Positions 1-10,846 of a stretch of DNA of 64,000 nucleotides are shown here, one piece after another. The DNA is taken from positions 45,001 to 109,000 of the forward strand of contig JAQJDB010000005.1 of the NCBI GenBank assembly GCA_032139905.1, written 5' to 3'. The first letter of the stretch is position 1. Each line of letters opens with the position of its first letter. The DNA is from Nitrospira sp. MA-1 (GTDB taxonomy: Bacteria > Nitrospirota > Nitrospiria > Nitrospirales > UBA8639). The position numbers were made by a program, and so were the translations under genes. The notes beneath the pieces were generated by a model, which made no database searches, was not told the origin of the DNA, and saw nothing but the letters and a program-made list of their open reading frames with translations.

Positions 1-2311
<2,311 letters not shown>

Positions 2312-2411
2312 AACATTTGTTCTTGATAGACATGGTCTAGGTGAATATATGAGTTAATCTTTAAAAATAAGATAATAATTTTAAAGTTAAACATAAAATT
2401 CACGAAAATTT
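2312..2411 (+). other. 23S-5S internal transcribed spacer
   Basis: This short AT-rich spacer separates 23S from 5S rRNA. It holds no tRNA. It is expected to contain RNase processing sites of the primary rRNA transcript, but I see no specific motif. Confidence 0.75.
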
Positions 2412-2529
2412 TCTCGGTGACCTTACCGGAGGGGTCCCACCCGTTCCCATTTCGAACACGGAAGTTAAGCCCTCCAGGGCCGATGATACTGCAGCCGTGA
2501 GGCTGTGGGAAAGTAGGTCGTTGCCGAGA
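2412..2529 (+). rRNA. rrf: 5S ribosomal RNA
   Basis: The ends pair as the 5S terminal helix: TCTCGG at 2412-2417 with CCGAGA at 2524-2529. The core carries the conserved bacterial 5S signature CCCATTTCGAACACGGAAG. The length of about 118 nt is normal. It directly follows 23S and precedes an intrinsic terminator, so it closes the rRNA operon. Confidence 0.96.
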
Positions 2530-2539
2530 TTTAATTAGG

Positions 2540-2573
2540 AAAAGCCCAGAGATTAAATATCTCTGGGCTTTTC
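2540..2573 (+). terminator. rRNA operon terminator
   Basis: A perfect 14-bp inverted repeat (AAAAGCCCAGAGAT at 2540-2553 with its complement at 2559-2572) encloses a 5-nt loop. The 3' arm ends in TTTT. It lies 10 nt after 5S rRNA. The 5' arm begins with AAAA, so it may also act on the minus strand for the convergent STAS gene. Confidence 0.9.
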
Positions 2574-2597
2574 TTGTTCAAGGAATGTTCGTTAAAT

Positions 2598-2951
2598 TTA
2601 ACACTCTTGATAAGCACATTGTGGGCGATGTATCGCATCATACATGGTGCTAAAAATAGGTATGGTACCTGGAACTTTTCCTCCCACAAGTTCGTTTCTT
2701 ACAGAACTAAGTGGACTTACTAATGAAAATGTTATTGAGTGCGCTTGAAGAAATTGCTGACCAAAAAAAAGAAGATTTACCACTTTTGAGTCCAAGTAGT
2801 ACAAAGGGGATAAATTTAATATTAGGTGTTGAATGCCTTGATTTTGTAATTGTTCCAGCCGTTGAATAAATTGATTCGTGTCTTCTTCATCAAATCTTCC
2901 AAAACAATCAACAATTGTTATTTCATTCTTCCTTCGTTGTTCACAATACAT
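2598..2951 (-). CDS. STAS-domain protein (anti-sigma factor antagonist-like)
   Basis: This 117-residue protein is a single STAS domain of the SpoIIAA/RsbV type. The pattern is a beta strand (ITIVDCFGRFD), a helix (TNQFIQRLEQL), a strand (HLILNLSPL) and then YLDSKVVNLL, where the serine after Asp occupies the position phosphorylated in classical antagonists. STAS proteins of this kind bind anti-sigma kinases or act in partner-switching modules. No kinase or phosphatase partner lies beside it. The gene converges on the rRNA terminator and is flanked upstream by an AT-rich noncoding stretch. The fold assignment is good; the partner is unknown. Confidence 0.75.
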   Translation of the reverse strand: MYCEQRRKNEITIVDCFGRFDEEDTNQFIQRLEQLQNQGIQHLILNLSPLYYLDSKVVNLLFFGQQFLQAHSITFSLVSPLSSVRNELVGGKVPGTIPIFSTMYDAIHRPQCAYQEC

Positions 2952-3665
2952 CAGTGCATCCCAATATGTTCAAGAATTGTTACCACTAATATAAATTTTT
3001 CGGTTAAAAGTTTAAAAAATAAATAGGTAAAAAATTCTCTTTTTATTAATGAGAATAGTTTGGACTTTTAGGGGGTCTATTTTGACACTTTTTTTGGAAC
3101 GAATTTATGTTTTCTCGTATGTATTGGGAGCATATTCTCGTTAAATCATTTATGAGGATTTTATTCTGAACAAATACCTAATTTATTTTGAATTGGAGTT
3201 TGCTAGATTATTAGAGCTTTAGTGTTGAAACTTTTGAAGTGCTATCCTGTTGGGGTTAAGAAAGAGAAAATTGGGTGCATTTGGAGAATCAGTATTTGAG
3301 GGATTTTTTTTATGGGAATTAAGTGGGATCTTTTGGTGGTATTCCCTATATTGTTGGAAATTTCCTGTATTAATCAGATGAAATTATTTGGAAGTGTTTA
3401 GGGCCTTACGGGATCCGCCGTTTCCCAAAAAATATATAGTTGGGCTTTGGAGATCCGGTAAAAATTAGAGTGAGATTAAAGGAAATTTATATTGAAGTAT
3501 TTTAATTAATTTAGGGAAATTTTGATTTTTCATATAATTCGGACGTATTTCCTGAAGGACTGGGCTGGGACTGCTTATTGAGAATTTGGTGGTGCATTTC
3601 CTTTTGTGATAACAATTGCCAAATTGGGACATTAAATTACTTTGAAACATTGGAGGAGTGTGTCT
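2952..3665. other. AT-rich intergenic region upstream of hemL
   Basis: These about 710 bases are clearly more AT-rich than the surroundings and hold no convincing gene on either strand. The divergent promoters of the STAS gene and hemL should lie here. A TTGACA-like hexamer occurs near 3081, but I see no well-spaced -10 box. No repeats or known RNA motif were recognised. Confidence 0.5.
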
Positions 3666-4952
3666 GTGAAAACAACAAGGTCTCGGGCATTATTTCAACG
3701 TGCTAATTCCTATATTCCCGGTGGTGTCAATAGTCCCGTCAGAGCATTCCGCTCGGTCGGAGGAGATCCTTTATTCATCAAGGAAGCTAAGGGGATTTTG
3801 CTAGAAGATGTGGATGGCAATAAATTTTTGGATTATGTTTTATCTTGGGGACCTATGATTCTCGGTCATGCTCATTCTCAGGTGTTAAAGGCTGTCATCA
3901 GCGCTACCAAACGCGGGACAAGCTATGGGGCGCCCTGCGAGGGAGAAGTGGATTTAGCCAGGCAAATTGCCAAGATGGTTCCTTCGATTGAACAAGTTCG
4001 TCTCGTTAATTCAGGAACGGAAGCTGTTATGAGCGCCATCCGTTTAGCGAGGGCATACACTAAGCGTGACTCCATTTTGAAATTCGATGGCTGCTATCAT
4101 GGTCATGCCGACCATTTGCTTGTAAAAGCTGGATCGGGAGTGGCTACCCTAGGGATCCCAGATAGCCCTGGTGTACCAGAATCGTTTGCCCGTCATACCT
4201 TGACTGCGCCCTATAACGATATTAAAGCTACCGAAAGACTCATACATAAACATGCCAACAATTTGGGCGCCATTATCGTGGAGCCTATTGCAGGGAATAT
4301 GGGGGTGATTCCTCCATCGGATGAATTTCTGCCCTGGCTCAGAATGATCACCAAAAAGTACGAGATTCTCTTGATTTTTGATGAAGTCATTACCGGATTT
4401 AGAGTGAATGCCGGTGGAGCGCAAGCCCTCTATAAAGTCATTCCAGATCTCACGATTTTGGGGAAAATCATCGGTGGGGGCTTACCCATTGGAGCGTATG
4501 GAGGGTCCAGGGACATTATGCAAATGATTGCCCCGGCGGGACCAGTGTATCAGGCCGGAACTCTCTCCGGAAATCCAGTGGCCGTGGCTGCTGGACTAGA
4601 GACTATCCGACTCCTTCAAAGCCCTGGTGTCTATAAAGATTTAGAAAAAAGATCCAAGGAACTGGCTGAAGGCTTGGGTGAAGCGGCAAAGCAAGCAAAA
4701 ATTTCCTACTATCAAACACGGGTCGGATCAATGTTGGGTGGATTTTTTTCGGGAGGACCTGTCAACGACTACGCGGGAGCCAAAAAATCAGATACCGTGA
4801 GATATGCTAAGTTTTTCAATGGAATGCTTAATCATGGAATTTATTTGGCTCCCTCTCAATTTGAAGCCATGTTACTTTCAACGGCTCATACCAAAAAGCA
4901 CATTCAACAGACAATTGCTGCGGCACAAAAGGTCTTTCCAACCCTCCGATAA
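3666..4952 (+). CDS. hemL: glutamate-1-semialdehyde 2,1-aminomutase
   Basis: HemL is the PLP enzyme that converts glutamate-1-semialdehyde to 5-aminolevulinate in the C5 tetrapyrrole pathway. The sequence has the HemL N-terminus (SYIPGGVNSPVRAF), DEVITGFR, and the PLP-lysine region TILGKIIGGGLPIGAYGG. I place the start at GTG 3666, nine bases after GGAGG (3652-3656), giving 428 residues, the usual HemL size. An upstream TTG at 3642 would put the ribosome-binding site inside the gene. A perfect 11-bp hairpin (4978-5009) lies just downstream. The gene appears monocistronic. Confidence 0.95.
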   Translation: MKTTRSRALFQRANSYIPGGVNSPVRAFRSVGGDPLFIKEAKGILLEDVDGNKFLDYVLSWGPMILGHAHSQVLKAVISATKRGTSYGAPCEGEVDLARQIAKMVPSIEQVRLVNSGTEAVMSAIRLARAYTKRDSILKFDGCYHGHADHLLVKAGSGVATLGIPDSPGVPESFARHTLTAPYNDIKATERLIHKHANNLGAIIVEPIAGNMGVIPPSDEFLPWLRMITKKYEILLIFDEVITGFRVNAGGAQALYKVIPDLTILGKIIGGGLPIGAYGGSRDIMQMIAPAGPVYQAGTLSGNPVAVAAGLETIRLLQSPGVYKDLEKRSKELAEGLGEAAKQAKISYYQTRVGSMLGGFFSGGPVNDYAGAKKSDTVRYAKFFNGMLNHGIYLAPSQFEAMLLSTAHTKKHIQQTIAAAQKVFPTLR

Positions 4953-5288
4953 CCCCTTTGTTTTTGAAAAGCCCTGTTCTGGATTGGCATTTGGATAGGC
5001 CAATCCAGATAACCCCATAGTTTCCCAACTTGCCTTTGAACAGGATAACCGAGCCAGGGCTTTTATCTATTGTCCTGATTGCAGATCCAGGGGCAATTGT
5101 AGTGGTCAAGTATTTATGGAACCGAACAAAATTTGCGTTAGAAATTGCGGCGTCGTCATAATAAGAGATAATGGGGAGCCAGCGACAATATTAGATTGGC
5201 TACTCATTTAGGTTTTTAAGCCAATTCATAGCCCTAAGTCTTGAAATCTGCCCCAGGTGAATTTCTTTTGGAGAAAGGGAGGTACCCG
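4953..5288. other. hemL-aldehyde dehydrogenase spacer with hairpin
   Basis: A perfect 11-bp inverted repeat (TCTGGATTGGC at 4978-4988 and GCCAATCCAGA at 4999-5009, 10-nt loop) follows hemL. It lacks a U-run, so it is at best a weak intrinsic terminator or an mRNA 3'-end stabiliser. I see nothing recognisable in the remaining bases; the promoter of the next gene should be here. Confidence 0.5.
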
Positions 5289-6797
5289 ATGAGTATGGCG
5301 ACTTCAACCGAACAACTTCATCCTGATGTACAATCTTTTGTGTCCCACCCACGAAAAATGCTGATCAATGGCCAGTGGGCGGACGCTCGATCAGGCAAAA
5401 CATTTTCCACGTTTAATCCTGCAACGGGTGAAGTCATAGCGGAGGTGGCGGAAGGCGATAAGCCAGATATTGATTTAGCTGTGCGAGCGGCGAGAAATGC
5501 ATTCGAACAAGGCCCTTGGCGAAAAATGACGCCTTCTGATCGCGGCAAACTCCTTTGGAGGTTGGGGGACCTTCTGGAATCGAATCTGGAAGAGTTTGCC
5601 CAGTTAGAGTCTCTTGATAACGGCAAGCCGTTAACCATTGCGCGAGCAGCTGACGTCCCGTTGGCTGTCGATTTATTTAGATATATGGCGGGATGGTCAA
5701 CAAAAATTGAGGGCAATTCCATTCCCATTTCAGTTCCCTACATGCGTGGGTCTCAATTCCTGGCCTACACCCTTCGTGAGCCGGTTGGAGTTGTCGGGCA
5801 AATCATTCCCTGGAATTTTCCTCTATTGATGGCGGCATGGAAGCTCGGCCCGGCTTTGGCCGTGGGATGCACCATTGTGATGAAACCGGCTGAACAAACT
5901 CCTTTGTCAGCGCTGCGGTTGGGAGAATTGTTTCTGGAGGCAGGGTTTCCCGAAGGAGTCGTGAACGTTGTTCCCGGCTATGGTGAAACCGCAGGTGCGG
6001 CCTTAGCTGCACATCCTGATGTGGATAAAATTGCGTTTACCGGATCGACCGAAGTCGGCAAACTTATTGTGAATGCCGCGACAGGAAATCTTAAAAAAGT
6101 CACGTTGGAACTCGGTGGCAAATCACCAAGTGTCGTCTTGCCGGACGCTGACCTGGAAATTGGAATACCTGGAGTCGCGAGTGCGATTTTCTTTAATCAT
6201 GGGCAATGTTGCGCCGCAGGCTCACGGTTGTATGTGGAAAAAGGCATTTTTGATAAGGTCGTGGCAGGGGTTGCCGATCAAGCCAAACAAATTAAGATAG
6301 GCTCGGGATTAGATCTCACCACTCAAATGGGACCGTTGGTTTCTGATGAACAGCAACACCGTGTCCTGGGATATTTGGAGTCGGGATTTGCCGAAGGAGC
6401 TCAAGCGGTTGCGGGTGGAAAACGGTTTGGAGACAAAGGGTACTTTGTTGAACCGACTGTCTTGGTCAATACCAAATCAACCATGAAGGTTATTCAGGAA
6501 GAAATTTTTGGCCCTGTGGTTTGTGCTGAACCCTTCACAAATGTGGAAGATGTCATCGCCAAGGCCAATGATAATATCTATGGATTGGCGGCATCGGTAT
6601 GGACTAAAGATTTGAGTAAGGGGCATCGCATTGCCGCACAATTGCGGGCCGGAACGGTTTGGATTAACTGTCATAACGTTTTTGATGCGTCACTTCCTTT
6701 TGGTGGGTACAAACAATCCGGCTGGGGACGCGAAATGGGCCACGAGGCCTTGAATCTCTATACGGAAGTGAAATCCGTCTGTGCCAAACTTGCATAA
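5289..6797 (+). CDS. NAD(P)-dependent aldehyde dehydrogenase
   Basis: This 502-residue protein belongs to the ALDH superfamily, class 1/2-like, oxidising an aldehyde to its acid with NAD(P)+. It has the dinucleotide and active-site elements GQIIPWNFPL, FTGSTEVG, the general base in VTLELGGKSP and the catalytic cysteine in NHGQCCAAGSR. The C-terminal FGGYKQSGWGREMG is typical of phenylacetaldehyde, betaine-aldehyde and related ALDHs. The ATG at 5289 follows a good GGGAGG box, so the in-frame TTG at 5241 is not used. The substrate cannot be told from sequence, and no pathway genes adjoin. Confidence 0.9.
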   Translation: MSMATSTEQLHPDVQSFVSHPRKMLINGQWADARSGKTFSTFNPATGEVIAEVAEGDKPDIDLAVRAARNAFEQGPWRKMTPSDRGKLLWRLGDLLESNLEEFAQLESLDNGKPLTIARAADVPLAVDLFRYMAGWSTKIEGNSIPISVPYMRGSQFLAYTLREPVGVVGQIIPWNFPLLMAAWKLGPALAVGCTIVMKPAEQTPLSALRLGELFLEAGFPEGVVNVVPGYGETAGAALAAHPDVDKIAFTGSTEVGKLIVNAATGNLKKVTLELGGKSPSVVLPDADLEIGIPGVASAIFFNHGQCCAAGSRLYVEKGIFDKVVAGVADQAKQIKIGSGLDLTTQMGPLVSDEQQHRVLGYLESGFAEGAQAVAGGKRFGDKGYFVEPTVLVNTKSTMKVIQEEIFGPVVCAEPFTNVEDVIAKANDNIYGLAASVWTKDLSKGHRIAAQLRAGTVWINCHNVFDASLPFGGYKQSGWGREMGHEALNLYTEVKSVCAKLA

Positions 6798-7204
6798 GAA
6801 ATGACTATTTAATCCGTTTAAATTTCAGGCGAGTATATCCAAAAACGTTTGAGAAATATTCCATTTGCAGAATTGCGATTGATGAGGGGGTGAATTAAAG
6901 CGGGAAGATTCGTTTGTTCCTGGATCGCCCCAGGAAAAGACAAATGGAGGAGCGGAAAGTGCTAATAAGTATTTGAGAAGGGATTTGAGCCCTCCTCATC
7001 TCTTGGAACCTATCGATTGCTTTCTCAGGACGTCCATTCATGGCCAAGAGCCATTGAGAACTTTTCTGTGACAAATGAAGAAAAATAAAAAATGGTAAAT
7101 TACGACAATCGGCTTTGTTTATGCTCTCCGCTGTTTCACAGCGTGCATTGGTTGGATGTGCTTGGAAAGAAATGAGTCACCAATACGGAGGAGAGTAGTT
7201 CGCT
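6798..7204. other. intergenic region, no feature recognised
   Basis: About 400 bases between convergent genes contain no convincing ORF, RNA gene or repeat. I do not see an intrinsic terminator for either gene. Confidence 0.4.
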
Positions 7205-7441
7205 CTATTCATCATCGTCATCTTCGTCTGCGGCGTCGATAGCCTCTTGGCGCATCTGTTCCTCCATGGCATTGTGGATGAGCATCCTCATGAACATGGA
7301 AATTACCGAGCCTTTTTCAAGAGTCCCGCCTGGAGGAATTGCGATTTTACCTTCCTCAACCATTCTGTCTAACCATTTCTTCTGATCCGGGGTCACATGA
7401 ATCGGAATTTCCAATAGGGGAATCTTTCCAAACATATCCAT
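7205..7441 (-). CDS. small acidic-tailed hypothetical protein
   Basis: This 78-residue protein is of unknown function. It begins MDMFGKIPLLEIPIHVTP, has a predicted helical middle (QKKWLDRMVEEGK and SMFMRMLIHNAMEEQMRQEA) and ends in an acidic run DAADEDDDDE. The start at 7441 is chosen because AAGGAG lies nine bases upstream; an ATG at 7465 would place that box inside the gene. There are no cysteines, signal peptide or membrane segment. It stands alone. Confidence 0.65.
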   Translation of the reverse strand: MDMFGKIPLLEIPIHVTPDQKKWLDRMVEEGKIAIPPGGTLEKGSVISMFMRMLIHNAMEEQMRQEAIDAADEDDDDE

Positions 7442-7796
7442 GAAAACAGTCTCCTTATGATTCAATAAGTCTGATGAAATGGCTCACTCGTCTTCCCTGG
7501 GTATCCAACGCTCTTAGAGCATTCAAGAGAGTGGCGTTGAGAATTCATATCGTTCGCAAGCCTTCCTCGATAAGACCATGTGCTCTCTGACTTTGTCAAT
7601 GAAAGAGTCGGGTATCGTCAGTTTAGGGCAAGCTCTTTAGGCTTGGATGAGCATCGTCTGGTTTATCGACTTGGGGACATTGTGAAAGGTGAGGGGACAA
7701 ACGCTATTGTTGTTGAAAGAAAATGATGGATAAATAGGACACGGTGATGGCTATCGGATTACCTGCCACCATCACTGAAAAATTAAGAAAGTTGGT
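7442..7796. other. intergenic region downstream of dapB
   Basis: These about 355 bases hold the promoter of the small acidic protein gene and the 3' end of the dapB transcript. An inverted repeat (GTGATGG at 7744-7750 with CCATCAC at 7769-7775) lies just after dapB, but no U-run follows on the minus strand. Nothing else was recognised. Confidence 0.4.
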
Positions 7797-8600
7797 TTAC
7801 TTTAAGCCTAAGACGTCGGCCATGGAATAGAGACCAGGTGGTTTATTGGCCACCCATTCTGCTGCGCGGAGGGCGCCTTGGGCAAAGGTATCGCGGGTGT
7901 GGGCCCTGTGGGTGATTTCAATGCGTTCGCCTGGTCCACCCAATAAAATGGTGTGGTCGCCAACGATATCCCCTGCGCGGATGGTTTGCATCCCAATTTC
8001 ACGGGTTTGGCGTTCGCCGGTGATGCCATGCCGTGTATAGACGCCTACTTCTTGTAAATCCCATTCCATTCCTTCCGCTAAAGCCTCAGCGAGTTTCAGC
8101 GCGGTTCCGCTGGGGGCGTCCTTTTTTTTGTTGTGATGGGCTTCGATCACTTCAATGTTGTATTGCTCTCCTAAGGACCTGGCGATTTTCCCGACCGTGC
8201 CGAGGAGCACATTAATGCCTACACTCATGTTGGGGGAGAACACACAGGGGATTTTGACAGCAAGCATTTTGAGTTTGGCCAATTCTTGTTCAGAAAAACC
8301 TGTGGTTCCAATGACCATGGATTTGGCGGCATTGACAATGTGTTGGAGATTGACCAGGCAAGATGAAGGAGCCGTGAAGTCGACGACCACATCTCCTTGA
8401 GAGAGGCAGGCCTGTAAATCATCGGTGATCGGGATATTGATTCGTCCAATTTGAGAGACTTCGCCTGCATCTTTCCCAATAGCTGGATGTCCTTTTACTT
8501 CGACGGCGCCGGCAAGTTGGAGTCCAGGGGAGTCTTGAGTCAATGCGATTAACCTCGTGCCCATTCGGCCGGCCGCGCCGGTAATGATTGTTCGAGTCAT
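7797..8600 (-). CDS. dapB: 4-hydroxy-tetrahydrodipicolinate reductase
   Basis: DapB reduces hydroxy-tetrahydrodipicolinate with NAD(P)H in the lysine/diaminopimelate pathway. The 267-residue length is normal. The N-terminal Rossmann motif ITGAAGRMG, the catalytic segment EAHHNKKKDAPSGTA and the C-terminal HRAHTRDTFAQGALRAAEW are diagnostic. It is the last gene of the minus-strand arg-lys cluster and starts 13 nt after the dapA stop, so the two are probably cotranscribed and translationally coupled. Confidence 0.97.
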   Translation of the reverse strand: MTRTIITGAAGRMGTRLIALTQDSPGLQLAGAVEVKGHPAIGKDAGEVSQIGRINIPITDDLQACLSQGDVVVDFTAPSSCLVNLQHIVNAAKSMVIGTTGFSEQELAKLKMLAVKIPCVFSPNMSVGINVLLGTVGKIARSLGEQYNIEVIEAHHNKKKDAPSGTALKLAEALAEGMEWDLQEVGVYTRHGITGERQTREIGMQTIRAGDIVGDHTILLGGPGERIEITHRAHTRDTFAQGALRAAEWVANKPPGLYSMADVLGLK

Positions 8601-8613
8601 GTGTTCTATTTCC

Positions 8614-9486
8614 TCAGAGCACTCCGGCTTGTTTTAAGGCTTCCTGGAGTGCTGGTCGAAATTCAGGGGAAAGCGGGGTAAGCGGCAGTCGAACCTCTTC
8701 TGACATGATTCCCATCATGGCTAGGGCCGCTTTCACTGGGATTGGATTCGTCTCCAAAAATAATGACCCAAATAAGGGAGAGAGTTTGAAGTGCAGAGCC
8801 CTAGCTGTTTCGTAGTCACCTTTTAGTGCTGCATTGACCATGTTGGCCATAGCGGTGGGGGCAACGTTCGCGGTGACGGTGATCACGCCTTTTCCGCCCA
8901 GGACCATCATGGGGAGTGTCAAGGGATCATCGCCGGAAAGCACAAGGAAGTCAGGGCGGGATCGTTGTATGATTTCGGATACTTGTTGGAGCGATCCACT
9001 GCCTTCTTTGATGCCTATAATATTTGGGATCTCTGACAGACGGCTCACCGTGGCCGGCAACATATTGATGCTGGTCCTCCCTGGAATATTATAGAGGACT
9101 TGGGGAAAGTCCACGGCTTTGGCAATAGCGGAAAAATGACGATAGAGTCCTTCCTGTGGAGGTTTATTGTAATACGGAGTGATGAGCAATGCCGCATCGG
9201 CACCGACGGCTTTTGCATGCTTGGTAAAGGTAATCGCTTCATCGGTTGAGTTTGAGCCTGTTCCCGCAATGACAGGAACCCGCTTATTGACTACTTCGAC
9301 GGTGACCGACACGACCCGTTCATGCTCTTCAGGAGTTAACGTGGCTGATTCACCCGTTGTCCCACAAGGCACAATGCCATGAGTTCCTGAAGCAATTTGA
9401 GTTTCTATGAGGTCGGCCATGGCCTTTTCATCAAATTTTCCCTTCGAAAATGGGGTGACAATGGCGACTATGGAACCACTGAACAT
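8614..9486 (-). CDS. dapA: 4-hydroxy-tetrahydrodipicolinate synthase
   Basis: DapA condenses pyruvate with aspartate semialdehyde, the committed step to lysine and meso-diaminopimelate. The 290-residue TIM-barrel protein has GTTGESATLTPEEH, the catalytic-triad tyrosine region LITPYYNKPPQEGL and the Schiff-base lysine in IIGIKEGSGS. It lies between lysA and dapB, with about 97 nt to lysA, which could hold an additional promoter. Confidence 0.97.
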   Translation of the reverse strand: MFSGSIVAIVTPFSKGKFDEKAMADLIETQIASGTHGIVPCGTTGESATLTPEEHERVVSVTVEVVNKRVPVIAGTGSNSTDEAITFTKHAKAVGADAALLITPYYNKPPQEGLYRHFSAIAKAVDFPQVLYNIPGRTSINMLPATVSRLSEIPNIIGIKEGSGSLQQVSEIIQRSRPDFLVLSGDDPLTLPMMVLGGKGVITVTANVAPTAMANMVNAALKGDYETARALHFKLSPLFGSLFLETNPIPVKAALAMMGIMSEEVRLPLTPLSPEFRPALQEALKQAGVL

Positions 9487-9583
9487 AATGATTGCCTCAA
9501 TATCTGGTGTAGTGAATTTGGTGTTCTTTAACTAGAAAAACCAAGAGCGCTTTGGGGAATCAACATAAAATGAGTTCGAAAAA

Positions 9584-10846
9584 TTAATTCGAGAAGGCAT
9601 CTGAAATGGACTCACCCCGGATCAGGTCCTCGTAGCTTTCTCGTTTTCGAATGACCGTGATCTCCTTTCCTTTTACGAGTATCTCGGGAACGCGCGGACG
9701 GGAATTGTAATTTGAAGCCATCGTGAAACCATACGCTCCTGCACTCATGACGGCAAGGAGATCTCCTGGTTGAGATTGGTGCATTTTTCGATCTTTTGCT
9801 AAAAAGTCTCCTGATTCGCAAATGGGTCCCACGACATCAACGGTGTTGACCACGGACGACTCTTTCTTTAAGACCGGCTGAATATCGTGGTGGGCATCAT
9901 ATAAGCTTGGTCGTAGGAGATCATTCATCGCGGCATCGACAATGACGAAATGCTTGTCCGCGCTTTCTTTGTTGTACAATACCTTGGTCACCAATATGCC
10001 CGCGTTCCCTACGATGGATCGACCCGGCTCCATAATGATTTTGCATGAAACGGATTGAAGCAACGGGGAAATGGCCGCAGCCAGTTCTTTTGGATGAGGA
10101 GGAGTTTCGTCCGAGTAGGTAATGCCCAGTCCCCCGCCTATGTTGAGGTATTGAATCTGAAGGCCTTTAGCTTGGAGCGTCTGAATTAAAACAATAGCCT
10201 TTTTTAAGGCATCTACAAATGGGGTGATCTGTGTTAATTGTGAGCCAATGTGTGAGTGCACACCGACGACCTCAATATGAGGAAGGCTTTCTGCTGCGTC
10301 AAATTCGGCAAGAGCCCGGTCTGCCCCAATCCCAAATTTACTTTTCTTTAGCCCGGTAGAAATATACGGATGGGTTTGGGGATCAATATCCGGATTGATT
10401 CGCAAGGCCACTTTGGCGCGCACCCCCATGGAGCCGGCCACTTCATTGATCTGTTGCAGTTCACCAGGAGATTCAACATTGAACATCAGAATTTCCGATT
10501 GCAATGCATATCGAATTTCCTCCTTAGATTTCCCGACCCCGGCAAAGACGATTTTGTTTGGTGCCATTCCGGCTGTTAATGCGCGAAAGAGTTCTCCTCC
10601 CGACACGATGTCTGCGCCACTCCCTTCCTTAGCAAGAAGTCGCAGAACGGTTAAGTTCGAATTCGATTTCATGGCAAAGGCTACGATATGTGGAATAGCC
10701 TTAAAAGCCTGATCGAACGCCTGAAAATGACGAATTAAAGTTCGGTGACTATAAATGTAACATGGAGTGCCGACCTGTTCAGTAATTTGTCGAATAGGGG
10801 CCTCTTCACAAAATAATTCGTCCCCTTGGTAGTGAAAATCATGCAT
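9584..10846 (-). CDS. lysA: diaminopimelate decarboxylase
   Basis: LysA decarboxylates meso-diaminopimelate to L-lysine using PLP. Visible are the PLP-lysine strand VAFAMKSNSNLTVLR, HSHIGSQ, the glycine-rich LNIGGGLGITY, and the substrate and dimer residues in GPICESGDFLA and GAYGFTMASNYNSRPR. I choose ATG 10846 (MHDFHYQGDEL, 420 residues). This start overlaps the end of the upstream radical SAM gene by 8 bp, implying translational coupling; a longer in-frame reading from 10900 adds a sequence not seen in the family. Confidence 0.95.
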   Translation of the reverse strand: MHDFHYQGDELFCEEAPIRQITEQVGTPCYIYSHRTLIRHFQAFDQAFKAIPHIVAFAMKSNSNLTVLRLLAKEGSGADIVSGGELFRALTAGMAPNKIVFAGVGKSKEEIRYALQSEILMFNVESPGELQQINEVAGSMGVRAKVALRINPDIDPQTHPYISTGLKKSKFGIGADRALAEFDAAESLPHIEVVGVHSHIGSQLTQITPFVDALKKAIVLIQTLQAKGLQIQYLNIGGGLGITYSDETPPHPKELAAAISPLLQSVSCKIIMEPGRSIVGNAGILVTKVLYNKESADKHFVIVDAAMNDLLRPSLYDAHHDIQPVLKKESSVVNTVDVVGPICESGDFLAKDRKMHQSQPGDLLAVMSAGAYGFTMASNYNSRPRVPEILVKGKEITVIRKRESYEDLIRGESISDAFSN